From the NCBI GenBank assembly GCA_026394605.1, contig JAPKXY010000027.1, positions 1 to 54,662 of the forward strand: a stretch of DNA of 54,662 nucleotides, in the 5' to 3' direction. Position numbers and translations under genes: made by a program. Within the stretch, counting starts at the first letter, position 1. Each line of letters opens with the position of its first letter. The notes below the pieces were generated by a model, which searched no databases, was not told the DNA's origin, and saw nothing but the letters and a program-made list of their open reading frames with translations. Below are positions 16,389 through 24,515 of the stretch, one piece after another. The DNA is from Methanoregula sp. (GTDB lineage Archaea; Halobacteriota; Methanomicrobia; Methanomicrobiales; Methanospirillaceae).

Positions 16389-17075
16389 TCAGGCTTTATT
16401 GACCGCAACAATCCGTACATCGATTGCCGGGTACCCGAAATCGATGGTGACACCTTCCGGGGTCTTTTTCGTCACCTCAGCGATCCTCACATAATGGGTC
16501 TGGGATGAGGCGTTCTTTGCAAGATCCGGGGAATCGGACACCCCCATCACAATACTGTCACCGATGTTCACATCGCTTAAATTGAGTCCGTTGCTTTTCA
16601 ACTGGGCGACCGACCAGACCTGGGACATGGAATCCTTAAACGGGATGTTAATGGATTTCTGCTCGTTCTGCTTCATCCCGATGATGCCCTCGCTCATTGC
16701 ATCATGTTCGCCGCCAAACAACGCAAATGATGTTGACCAGCCGCTCTGGGTAGTATAGATGGGAATCGGCACGACTGCTTTTGTCGAGCTCTGGTTGGCC
16801 TGAAGCACGAGCTGTTTTGAAAAGAAGACCCCCCCGCCAGAACCGGTCATTTGTTTGTAGAGCTGCTGATCCGAAGTCACGAGCGGCTGGCCGTTTTTAT
16901 CATGGATTGTGAAATCGATGGTTACCGTGTCACCGGGTTTGATGACGGAAAAGTAACTGATCCACCCCGAGCCCATCCCTGAAAGAACCATCAGGACGAC
17001 GAAAGTGATACATGCGATGACCACCAGCGCTTTGATCCAGTTCTTTGTCTGTTGTTTTGGTTTTTTTTCTCCCAT
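16389..17075 (-). CDS. Membrane-anchored FKBP-like peptidyl-prolyl isomerase
   Basis: A 228-residue protein with a lysine-rich cytosolic N-terminus (GEKKPKQQTKNWIK), one membrane segment (ALVVIACITFVVLMVLSGMG, about residues 15-34) and an outward domain. The domain begins KPGDTVTIDFTIHDKNGQPL and contains SEGIIGMKQNEQKSINIPF, which match the FKBP pattern seen in archaeal long FKBPs. It probably assists folding outside the membrane. ATG 17075 has AGGAGG 9 bases upstream, so the longer frame is rejected. Catalytic activity is uncertain because conserved aromatic positions are hard to align by eye. Confidence 0.8.
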   Translation of the reverse strand: MGEKKPKQQTKNWIKALVVIACITFVVLMVLSGMGSGWISYFSVIKPGDTVTIDFTIHDKNGQPLVTSDQQLYKQMTGSGGGVFFSKQLVLQANQSSTKAVVPIPIYTTQSGWSTSFALFGGEHDAMSEGIIGMKQNEQKSINIPFKDSMSQVWSVAQLKSNGLNLSDVNIGDSIVMGVSDSPDLAKNASSQTHYVRIAEVTKKTPEGVTIDFGYPAIDVRIVAVNKA

Positions 17076-17190
17076 TGCTGCGATCCTCCTTATTAATTCA
17101 TCACCCATTTAAGATAAACCATTCCGATTGACTGCACCAGCTACGACGTTCCCTTATCCCCCTTGAAATGCACCAGAACCCGTTTAAGAA

Positions 17191-17205
17191 ATATTTAAAT
17201 ATAAT
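17191..17205 (+). promoter_or_regulatory. Candidate TATA box for hsp20
   Basis: ATATTTAAATATAAT lies in the 200-base divergent gap between the FKBP-like gene and hsp20. TTTAAATA (17194-17201) fits the archaeal TATA consensus and is preceded by an A/G-rich stretch (AAGAA) suited to TFB binding. Start of transcription would be expected near 17222-17228, leaving a leader of about 50 bases with a GGAGGG ribosome-binding sequence before the ATG at 17275. The A/T palindrome could serve either direction. Confidence 0.65.
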
Positions 17206-17274
17206 AAAAACTAACTCAACGTTACCCTGAATGGTCAAGACTGAAGGGAACAAGCGGGAAAGGAGGGAAGAAAA

Positions 17275-17748
17275 ATGACATGGAGACGATATCCGTTTGA
17301 ATCTATGTGGCGGGACATGGAAGAGATGAGAACTGAACTGGAGAACATGTTCCAGCATGCATATACCGGTGGCAAACTGCTCCCGCCTGATGGAGTCACC
17401 GGTAGGATGCTCCCTGCAATCCGGGGTGAGTTCCGTGTTGATGTGCGCGACCATGATGACGAAGTCATCGTGGTTGCCGACCTGCCGGGCGTTGAGAAGG
17501 AGGATGTCTCACTGCAGCTCGTGAATCCGCGGGCGCTGGAGATCTCCTGCGAGCGCAAGGGAGAGAAAGAGGAGCGGTCTGAAAGCTTCTTCATGAGGGA
17601 ACGCGTGTACGGTTCGATGAGTCGCGTCGTAGCGGTTCCCACGGATGTAACAGAAAATGGCTCCTCTGCAAGCTTCAAGAACGGGGTGCTCGAAGTCCGG
17701 CTTAAAAAGGCTAAAACCCAGCCGTCGACACGCATCCAGATCGAATAA
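17275..17748 (+). CDS. hsp20: Small heat shock protein Hsp20
   Basis: A 157-residue small heat shock protein that holds unfolding proteins in oligomeric cages. The alpha-crystallin domain spans about residues 50-145 (EVIVVADLPGVEKEDVSLQL, ASFKNGVLEVRLKK), and the C-terminal I-x-I anchor is I154-Q-I156. The N-terminus is Trp/Met-rich (MTWRRYPFESMWRDMEEM). AAAGGAGGG precedes the ATG. The strong TATA-like element upstream fits a regulated single-gene unit. A T-run follows the stop (17752-17760). Confidence 0.95.
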   Translation: MTWRRYPFESMWRDMEEMRTELENMFQHAYTGGKLLPPDGVTGRMLPAIRGEFRVDVRDHDDEVIVVADLPGVEKEDVSLQLVNPRALEISCERKGEKEERSESFFMRERVYGSMSRVVAVPTDVTENGSSASFKNGVLEVRLKKAKTQPSTRIQIE

Positions 17749-17806
17749 ATCCTTTTTTTATCGCCTCAACGATGAGTTCAAGTAATCTGCACCACAAGCT
17801 GTAGTG

Positions 17807-18592
17807 ATGGACAAGAAAAAGGTCAGGGACTACATGACCTACGACGTCGTGAGTGTCGATCGCAACGGCACCGTGCAGAATGTCATGGAAAAGATCCAGA
17901 CCACCCACCATGACGGTTTCCCGGTGCTCTCGGGTAATGAGGTCGTCGGTTATATCGCTGCCCGGGACCTCCTGTTCGTCCCGCCTGACACAGCGATTGA
18001 AAAGGTGATGTCGGGCAACCTGATTGTGGCAGACCCCAACATGAGCATCTCAGATGCGGCGCGGGTAATCTTCCGGTCCGGCATCCAGAAGCTGCCGGTC
18101 GTGAATGAAAAGAACCATCTGCTGGGGATCATTTCCAACTCCGATGTGATCCGCTCGCAGATTGAACGCGTCTCCCCGGAAAAGGTCTTCAGTTTTATGA
18201 CCACGTTGAAAAAACTTTACGGTGTCGATCCCACACTCAACCGCGGCACCGTGCCAATCGCTGATCTCGTTCCCACACAATCCAAGATTTATGAAGACGA
18301 GCTGGAAGGGAGGGTCTACGAGATCAAAAAAGGGCTCGCCGAACCCATCATCGTGGTGAGGCGTCCGGGGAGGGCCATCCTTGTAGATGGCCACCACCGT
18401 GCCGTCGCTGCAAAAAAACTGGGGATCACCGCGCTCGATGCATACATCATTGAGATTTCGCAGGAAGTGGAGCTCGGCATGGAGCGGACGGCGCACGCGA
18501 TGAACCTGCGGACGCTGGACGACATCCAGGTACTGGACTACGCCCGCCACCCGCTCGTCGCCCTCACGCACCGGCTGGCAAAGAGAGGTTAA
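17807..18592 (+). CDS. CBS-domain protein fused to a ParB-like domain
   Basis: A 261-residue two-part protein. Residues about 1-125 are two CBS domains (VRDYMTYDVVSVDRNGTVQ, KVMSGNLIVADPNMSISDAA), which bind adenine nucleotides in many regulators. Residues about 140-240 resemble the ParB/sulfiredoxin-type nuclease fold, with EPIIVVRRPGRAILVDGHHRAVAAKKLG carrying the GHHR motif. CBS-ParB fusions occur in methanogens, but their targets are unknown to me. A CTP- or ATP-dependent enzyme under nucleotide control is possible (inference). The gene converges on the nucleotidyltransferase with a 4-base overlap. Confidence 0.85.
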   Translation: MDKKKVRDYMTYDVVSVDRNGTVQNVMEKIQTTHHDGFPVLSGNEVVGYIAARDLLFVPPDTAIEKVMSGNLIVADPNMSISDAARVIFRSGIQKLPVVNEKNHLLGIISNSDVIRSQIERVSPEKVFSFMTTLKKLYGVDPTLNRGTVPIADLVPTQSKIYEDELEGRVYEIKKGLAEPIIVVRRPGRAILVDGHHRAVAAKKLGITALDAYIIEISQEVELGMERTAHAMNLRTLDDIQVLDYARHPLVALTHRLAKRG

Positions 18593-19767
18593 GACCCCTC
18601 GCAGTGCACGTCAAACTTTTCATTCAGCACGTGCTCTTTTACAATAGTCCCGTCACCAACAATGACTTCCGGCCAGAGCCGGGTCTTGGAATGGACAATC
18701 ACGTTATCCCTCAGCACCACACGGGGTCCGATCACCGTGTCGTTCTCAATGCTGCAGCCTGCACCGATGTGGGTATCGTTGTCGATGATGCTCCCGGAAA
18801 TCGTCGTGTTCATGCCGACGATGACCCGGTTGTACAGTGACGAAGAAAAGATTTTCACATTATTCTTAAGTATGCAGTTATCGCCGATGCTGGTATAAGG
18901 ACCGACGAGCACAGAATCCCCGATGGTCGTGCCCGCACCGATCGCTACAGGTCCGATAACGCGCGAGTTCTTGCCCAATGTGACCGCGTCCCCCAGCTCG
19001 ACCGGGCCCATAACATGCGCCCCCCGCATGGAGAGGTCGCCGTTGATGGTTGTGGAGGCGATTTCTGCAAGCTTCCAGCGTTCCGCCTGCCGCAGCAAGT
19101 GCGGGCTCCCGACGTCAGTCCAGTTCCCGCGGGCCAGCCAGCCCTTGAGGGTAACCCCTTCCTCCATCATATGGGGGAAGAGGTCCCGGGCGAAATCAAA
19201 TTTTTTTCCGGCGGGAATGTAGTCAAAAACTGCGGGACTGCAGACATACATGCCCGTGCTTGCGAGATTTGAAAAAATTTCTCCGGGTGCCGGTTTCTCC
19301 TTGAACCGTTTTATCTCGTAACTGACATCGATCTCGGCAATGCCGTATTCGCCCGGGTCATCGATGCTGATCAGCCCGATGGAGACTGCCGCCTTCTCCT
19401 TTTTGTGTGCACGATAGAATTCAAGCAGATTCAGGTCGGTGACATGGTCCCCCCCGACCACCAGAAAGTCCTGACCGTCAAGATACTTCTGGGCGTTCTT
19501 CACGCTTCCGGCGGTGCCGAGCTTGGTCTTTTCCCGCACATAGGAGATCGTGGTATTAAACAGTGACCCGTCGCCAAGCGCTTCCTCGATTGCCGTACCC
19601 AGGTACCCGATGGTAATGACGATATCGCGGAACCCCAGGTTCGACAGGTGTGCAACAAGATGTTCGATGGACGGGCGGTTGACGATGGGGATGCACGGTT
19701 TCGGCCGCTCGAAGGTAAGCGGACGCAGGCGCGTTCCCTCTCCCCCGCACATGAGACACACCTTCAT
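18589..19767 (-). CDS. Sugar-1-phosphate nucleotidyltransferase with left-handed beta-helix
   Basis: A 392-residue enzyme that activates a sugar phosphate to an NDP-sugar. The N-terminal Rossmann-like domain has GGEGTRLRPLTFERPKPCIPI (residues 6-26) and the metal-binding VGGDHVTDL. The C-terminal part (about residues 240-385) is built of hexapeptide repeats (for example IGDSVLVGPYTSIGDNCIL), which form a left-handed beta-helix. The best match is a mannose- or glucose-1-phosphate-type transferase; the beta-helix could carry an acetyltransferase, as in archaeal bifunctional GlmU-like proteins. ATG 19767 is chosen because the 44-residue extension upstream is unlike the family. Confidence 0.88.
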   Translation of the reverse strand: MKVCLMCGGEGTRLRPLTFERPKPCIPIVNRPSIEHLVAHLSNLGFRDIVITIGYLGTAIEEALGDGSLFNTTISYVREKTKLGTAGSVKNAQKYLDGQDFLVVGGDHVTDLNLLEFYRAHKKEKAAVSIGLISIDDPGEYGIAEIDVSYEIKRFKEKPAPGEIFSNLASTGMYVCSPAVFDYIPAGKKFDFARDLFPHMMEEGVTLKGWLARGNWTDVGSPHLLRQAERWKLAEIASTTINGDLSMRGAHVMGPVELGDAVTLGKNSRVIGPVAIGAGTTIGDSVLVGPYTSIGDNCILKNNVKIFSSSLYNRVIVGMNTTISGSIIDNDTHIGAGCSIENDTVIGPRVVLRDNVIVHSKTRLWPEVIVGDGTIVKEHVLNEKFDVHCEGS

Positions 19768-19834
19768 ACAGAGGTTTTTGTGCTCGATCGTTTTAACTAT
19801 ACTGATACGGTAATACTGATGAGGATATTCACTG

Positions 19835-20101
19835 ATGGGCGATGACAGGTACCGGGCGCTCCCGGTTACACAGGGGCGGGTGCAATGCCTTCCTGACAAA
19901 AAGGAACCTGTCGATCACTGCCGGTTCTGTATCCATGCACGGGAATTTTTAATACAGGGTAAATATGTGAAATCCCCTTCACTTGCCTATTGCCTCCAGT
20001 GCCGGGCGACTGACGAAGTAAATCTCACATTAGTCGAAGCAGTGAAGTGCGCGGACCGGCAGTGCGAAGGGTTTCATTCCATCGCAAACATCATCGGATA
20101 G
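19835..20101 (+). CDS. Small cysteine-rich protein, unrecognised
   Basis: An 88-residue protein with seven cysteines, including CRFC (about residues 29-32) and CLQC (about 53-56), plus one near residue 18 and two later (CADRQC). The CxxC pairs suggest a zinc ribbon or a small iron-sulfur site. No hydrophobic segment is present. I do not recognise the family. It is divergent from the nucleotidyltransferase gene and convergent with cobQ. The reading frame is well-formed, but a real function is an inference from the cysteine pattern alone. Confidence 0.65.
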   Translation: MGDDRYRALPVTQGRVQCLPDKKEPVDHCRFCIHAREFLIQGKYVKSPSLAYCLQCRATDEVNLTLVEAVKCADRQCEGFHSIANIIG

Positions 20102-20132
20102 TATACGGGCAGTCCTCATGACTAAGAAGATC

Positions 20133-21581
20133 TCATGATCGTTCAGTCACGAGGGTAGAGATAGCATCCATATTGACGTGCCGTTCAAACAGTGCCGCGA
20201 GTTCATCGTAGGGATCGGGCACATCCGGAGGGACGGGCGTGAACTCCTGCTGTTTTTGTGCGGCAAGATACGACAGGAGCGCGTTTGCTGCTGACGGGTT
20301 TGAGAAGAGCCCGTGCATGTACGTGCCGAAGACCAGCCCGTCTTCTGTCACCCTGCCATCGCCGGAAAATGCCTCACGGTCGTTCCCTGCTTGTGTCTCC
20401 CCCATATGGATCTCGTACCCGGTCACGTCCCCGATTGTAGAAAGGATGGGGGGTACATTGCTGGCGTGCCGGAGAACCTGACGGGTTTTTTTCTCGTAGT
20501 TGCCAAACCGGGTAACACAGTCCAGCATGCCAAGCCCGGTATAGGTACCGGCGCGTGACTCTATACCGGAGTCGATGATCTGTTTACCCAGCATCTGGTA
20601 CCCCCCGCAGATGCCGATAATGGGGATGTTGCGTTCGCGAGCCCTGCGCAGCTCGTCTGCCATCCCGCTCTGTTCCAGCCGCTTGAGATCCTCCACCGTG
20701 TTCTTGGTGCCCGGTACGATGACACAGTCATAGCCGTCCAGAGGTACATCCAGCGGGACGTAGTCCACCGCGGCATACCGTTCGAGCAGCTCAAAATCCG
20801 TGAAGTTCGAGATGTGGGGGAGGCGGACGACCGCAATACGTATCGCAGAGGCACGGGTTTTTTTGTCGGCAATCGAAAGTGAGTCCTCGCTTGGCAACGG
20901 GATATCAAAATACGGAACAACACCAAGGACAGGAATCCCAGTACGCTCCTCGATCATCCTGATACCCTGTTCGAATATCGTAGGGTTCCCGCGGAATTTG
21001 TTGATAATGATGCCCCGGACGAGTGGCCTCACATCGTCAGGCAGGAGATCGAGCGTCCCGAGGATTTGGGCAAAGACGCCCCCCCGCTCGATGTCGGCAA
21101 CAAGGATGAGGGGGATCGCGAGCACCCGTGCAAGCCTGATATTGGCGATATCACGGTCGTAGAGATTGAGTTCCGCAGCACCACCGGCGCCTTCGACAAC
21201 GACCTGCCCGAAATCGTTCCTGAGACGATGGTATGCCTCCACAGCGAGGCCCAGAAGCCGGTCCGTCTCAAGGTAGTAATCGGTGATTGGCACGTCCTTA
21301 TACGGGCGTCCGAAGAGCACAATCTGCGATATGCAATCCCCCTTTGGTTTTAACAGAATCGGGTTCATGTCAGTCTGCGGGGGGATCTTTGCTGCATGTG
21401 CCTGCATCGCCTGTGCCATTCCGATCTCACCACCATCATATGTCACGTACGAGTTCAGGCTCATGTTCTGGGACTTGAACGGTGCAACCCTGATGCCCCG
21501 GTTCACAAGGCAGCGGCAGATGGCAGCGACGGTCACACTTTTTCCCACGTGGGAGGCGGTGCCGACCACAAACAGAGACAT
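20133..21581 (-). CDS. cobQ: Cobyric acid synthase CobQ/CbiP
   Basis: A 482-residue enzyme that amidates four side chains of the corrin ring in the synthesis of vitamin B12. The N-terminal P-loop-like dethiobiotin synthetase domain starts [19 protein letters not shown]. The C-terminal glutamine amidotransferase domain has the nucleophile in [10 protein letters not shown] and the histidine in [11 protein letters not shown]. Length is standard. Methanogens need cobamides for methyl transfer, which fits the suggested host. It is transcribed alone on this strand. Confidence 0.96.
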   Translation of the reverse strand: MSLFVVGTASHVGKSVTVAAICRCLVNRGIRVAPFKSQNMSLNSYVTYDGGEIGMAQAMQAHAAKIPPQTDMNPILLKPKGDCISQIVLFGRPYKDVPITDYYLETDRLLGLAVEAYHRLRNDFGQVVVEGAGGAAELNLYDRDIANIRLARVLAIPLILVADIERGGVFAQILGTLDLLPDDVRPLVRGIIINKFRGNPTIFEQGIRMIEERTGIPVLGVVPYFDIPLPSEDSLSIADKKTRASAIRIAVVRLPHISNFTDFELLERYAAVDYVPLDVPLDGYDCVIVPGTKNTVEDLKRLEQSGMADELRRARERNIPIIGICGGYQMLGKQIIDSGIESRAGTYTGLGMLDCVTRFGNYEKKTRQVLRHASNVPPILSTIGDVTGYEIHMGETQAGNDREAFSGDGRVTEDGLVFGTYMHGLFSNPSAANALLSYLAAQKQQEFTPVPPDVPDPYDELAALFERHVNMDAISTLVTERS

Positions 21582-21712
21582 GCAAGTTATAGGTTAAAGC
21601 GGGCGTAATAAAAAAGGGATAGTCCGGTCATCAACGATCGGGGAAAATTCGGCCGATCATATCCATGGCAATGCCAAGGAATAAATAAACAGGACAGATA
21701 AAAATAAGAATA

Positions 21713-22018
21713 ATGATTGGTGGGATTTGCTCGACGTGTGGTCTACCTAAAGAATTATGTATTTGTGAGGAGGTAGCAAAGGAACAGCAAAGGATCAATG
21801 TCAAGGTCAATAAACGCCGGTACGGGAAAGAGGTCACCGTAATCGAAGGACTCGACCCGACCGATATCGATCTTGAAGATCTCTCAAAATTCATGAAAGG
21901 AAAACTTGCCTGCGGCGGAACGGTCAAGGGCAACTCAATCGAACTACAGGGCAATCACCGTGACCGTGTCAAGGAACTGCTCACGGTAAAGGGATACAGC
22001 GTGGATAACATTTCCTGA
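21713..22018 (+). CDS. Translation initiation factor aIF1 (SUI1)
   Basis: A 101-residue SUI1-family factor that monitors start-codon selection in the 30S initiation complex. The N-terminus carries four cysteines (C6, C9, C16, C18), a zinc-binding module common in archaeal members. The core [20 protein letters not shown] and [18 protein letters not shown] are diagnostic. An AATAAATAAA stretch in the gap upstream may be its TATA element. It is followed by a strong T-run. Confidence 0.94.
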   Translation: MIGGICSTCGLPKELCICEEVAKEQQRINVKVNKRRYGKEVTVIEGLDPTDIDLEDLSKFMKGKLACGGTVKGNSIELQGNHRDRVKELLTVKGYSVDNIS

Positions 22019-22021
22019 AAC

Positions 22022-22036
22022 GTTTTTTTTTATTAA
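22022..22036 (+). terminator. T-run terminator after aIF1
   Basis: Three bases after the aIF1 stop, GTTTTTTTTTATTAA contains nine consecutive T residues. Archaeal RNA polymerase stops at such T-tracts without needing a hairpin, so this is a good intrinsic terminator candidate. No stem-loop is obvious. Confidence 0.6.
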
Positions 22037-22213
22037 ACAGTATTACCTTCGTTCTCTTGTTATCCACAGACATGAATTTGGGAATTATTGAGTTGAGGAC
22101 GTAGTTCTGTCAGCAATAAAAATGAGCAGAGAAGTATTTCTGGAATTGTTTTTTCACGCTCACCTGACTCACAGCGCCACCACCCGGATGCCTTCCAGAC
22201 CTGAGTTCCTGCG

Positions 22214-22417
22214 TTAGCGTTTACGCAGATACACAAACGCGAGGAGAAGAAGTGATCCAATGGAAAAAACCAGGATCGTCATTTCCCGCCATTCCTCAAA
22301 GAACTGCCTGAAGATGATATTTAATGCTGTCATGAAGAGCCCCAGCCCGCTTCCGACGAGTATAGCAATTAATTTTTTCTTTAACGGGAGTTTTGGGATA
22401 TATTCATGCACCTGCAT
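22214..22417 (-). CDS. Small two-helix membrane protein
   Basis: A 67-residue protein with two predicted membrane segments (LIAILVGSGLGLFMTALNIIF and MTILVFSIGSLLLLAFVYL) separated by a charged loop FRQFFEEWRE, ending in YLRKR. No family is recognised. It lies alone between aIF1 and the Tad-like operon on the same strand as the latter, but more than 130 bases downstream of it. Composition and layout look real, though no strong ribosome-binding sequence precedes the ATG. Confidence 0.65.
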   Translation of the reverse strand: MQVHEYIPKLPLKKKLIAILVGSGLGLFMTALNIIFRQFFEEWREMTILVFSIGSLLLLAFVYLRKR

Positions 22418-22552
22418 AGCTTATGTTCACACTTTACCTTCACTGTCTTAATACCCGCTGGTGTATGGTTCCGTGCGTTCATGAGTTTTTATTATACACG
22501 CGATCGGATACTTCGCCGTCGATATAAGCTTGAATGCATGGAGCACAAAAAA

Positions 22553-23590
22553 TTAAATAAAGAACCGGAACGTCACCCAGGCGATAATGACCATCAGTGC
22601 AGAATATTTGAATCCGGCAAGCGCCCTGCCCTCACCCATCTGTCCTGCCATGAGCCCTGAGAAGAATCCCTGAAGTATCGCCGCATGGGAGAAGAGGCGT
22701 TTGTATGAGGGAATATCGATACTGCCGATGAACTGGGTTCCGGCACCGGATGACGAGGCGGCAGCACCGGCAGTGGCCATCGTGGTAAGGAACGTGCTCA
22801 CGAGGATGGCAATGACAAAAAGGAACACCGCAAACGAGACAAGCACGATAACCATGTAGATCAGCATGTTGTTGCGCCGTTCCTGTGCCAGGTTCACCAC
22901 TTCGAATGTGTCGGCTGCCGCCGCACGCAGCACCTCGCTGACATCCCCCCCGGCCTTGCTTGCTTTTGCAATGAGGTCAACACTGCGGTCGGCAAGCGTG
23001 GTGCCAAGACTGCTGCCAAAATGAAAGAGCCCTTCGACAAAACCCACACCCCACGACATCTCGTTGTCCAGTTTGCGGATATGGGGGGTTAATGTTCCGT
23101 ACTCTGCACCAGCAACGAGATGTACGGCATTGGGGAGCGTCATACCGCTGTCATTCATGCCGGCAACATCGCGGAAGAAGTTGGGCAGTGCTTCCTCAAG
23201 AAACCTCACGCGGCGCTCTTCCATGAAGTCCAGAACTGCAAGCGGGATAATGGAGAGCAGGACCGCAAAGATCGCAAAGTCGTCGATCACGGTTGAATCA
23301 AAGAGCACCGAAATGCCATGGACCTGAACCATGGAAATAAAACCCCCCAAAAAGACAATGATCGAGAGGGGAATGCAGAGAATCAGGATGTTGATCGGTT
23401 TTTCAGTCAGCACCTGGACCGGGTGTTTGAAAAACCTCCCCATCCCTTCACGGCTTTTGCGTTCAATATCGAGCTTCTGGGTGATCTCATGAACCTCGTT
23501 TTCAGCCCTGATCAGATCACCCGCGGGAATCTTTTTTTGTTTGAACCCCCCCCTGTTGAAGAGGTTGTTAACGATGTCCTTGGCTGCCAT
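22553..23590 (-). CDS. Type II secretion F/TadC-type membrane protein
   Basis: A 345-residue protein of the T2SS-F/TadC/ArlJ superfamily, the polytopic platform of type IV pilus-like machines. Hydrophobic segments lie at about residues 65-90, 105-125, 245-275 and 320-345, and the cytosolic T2SF domain around residues 125-240 contains FRDVAGMNDSGMTLPNAV. A KKIPAGDLIRAE N-terminal helix precedes them. It forms a pair with the similar gene directly upstream (1-base gap), as TadB and TadC do. Substrate pilins are not nearby. Confidence 0.88.
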   Translation of the reverse strand: MAAKDIVNNLFNRGGFKQKKIPAGDLIRAENEVHEITQKLDIERKSREGMGRFFKHPVQVLTEKPINILILCIPLSIIVFLGGFISMVQVHGISVLFDSTVIDDFAIFAVLLSIIPLAVLDFMEERRVRFLEEALPNFFRDVAGMNDSGMTLPNAVHLVAGAEYGTLTPHIRKLDNEMSWGVGFVEGLFHFGSSLGTTLADRSVDLIAKASKAGGDVSEVLRAAAADTFEVVNLAQERRNNMLIYMVIVLVSFAVFLFVIAILVSTFLTTMATAGAAASSSGAGTQFIGSIDIPSYKRLFSHAAILQGFFSGLMAGQMGEGRALAGFKYSALMVIIAWVTFRFFI

Positions 23591-23591
23591 A

Positions 23592-24515
23592 TCATGTCTC
23601 CGGTGTCATTGAACTGATCATGATCACAAACAGCACGCTGCCAAACGGGATCATCAGGTAGGTGATGATGTAGAGCAGGAGCGGGTTCTTCTCACCTGAG
23701 AGTACTGACATGATCGATTGCAGGATGATCAAAAACAGTGTGCCGGCGACCATCGCGGTGACATAGGACTCTGCAATCAGTCCGAGAGTATCTAAAAACA
23801 TCTTCTGCGTCTGGCGGTTCTCAAGTGCGTACTGGTTTGCCTTTGTCCTGAAGTATTCGGTGAGGTTGCCACCCGCCGAGATGCTGGCCATGGCGCCCTG
23901 TAAAAATTCCTTCATCCGTGCGCTCGGGGTGCTTGCAGAAACAAAACGGAGTGAATCGACAAGATCCCTCCCAAAGATATCGATCTCCCGGGCGATATAC
24001 CGTGCCTCAACTGAACATTCGCCATAGATCGGACTGTCCCCAAGCAGGCGGAAGACCTCAGCCGGTGTGATGCCGGCAGTGGACATAGATGTGATGTAGT
24101 TAATCGCATAGGGCAGTGTTGCATCGATGCTGCGCCGACGGTTACCCGCAAGGATGTTCGGGTAGATCAGGAAGGCGATATAGGTGAACCCCCCGAAAAA
24201 GAGAAGCGAGAAGAGGACTGCAAAAATCGTGCCAAGGATGAGGCTGTACTGCGAAAGTCCGGTGATCGCCTCGGGAACATTCCCCCGATAGGTTATCAGG
24301 TTCGGGATTTTGAGCAGGTACGTAACGGCACCAAGCAGGACAGCCATGCCCAGACCAACGATGACCGAACTGATCAGGGCGGTCGAGATGAAGACTTCAA
24401 AGGGTGTCTTTGACCGGGCAGAGATGAGATCGTTGCGCAGCTGATGATACTGATCCCGTTGTGCTTTCATCCGCTTGCCAAGAAGATTGAAGCAGAACCG
24501 TTCGTAACTATTCAT
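23592..24515 (-). CDS. Type II secretion F/TadB-type membrane protein
   Basis: A 307-residue membrane protein of the same superfamily as the next gene. It has hydrophobic stretches near residues 45-70, 90-120, 245-270 and 280-300 and a central cytosolic helical domain with YITSMSTAGITPAEVFRLLG. Such proteins transmit ATPase motion to the pilus base. Its start overlaps the end of the ATPase gene by 8 bases, so the three are translated together. Divergence from its partner suggests a heteromeric platform rather than a recent duplication. Confidence 0.88.
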   Translation of the reverse strand: MNSYERFCFNLLGKRMKAQRDQYHQLRNDLISARSKTPFEVFISTALISSVIVGLGMAVLLGAVTYLLKIPNLITYRGNVPEAITGLSQYSLILGTIFAVLFSLLFFGGFTYIAFLIYPNILAGNRRRSIDATLPYAINYITSMSTAGITPAEVFRLLGDSPIYGECSVEARYIAREIDIFGRDLVDSLRFVSASTPSARMKEFLQGAMASISAGGNLTEYFRTKANQYALENRQTQKMFLDTLGLIAESYVTAMVAGTLFLIILQSIMSVLSGEKNPLLLYIITYLMIPFGSVLFVIMISSMTPET

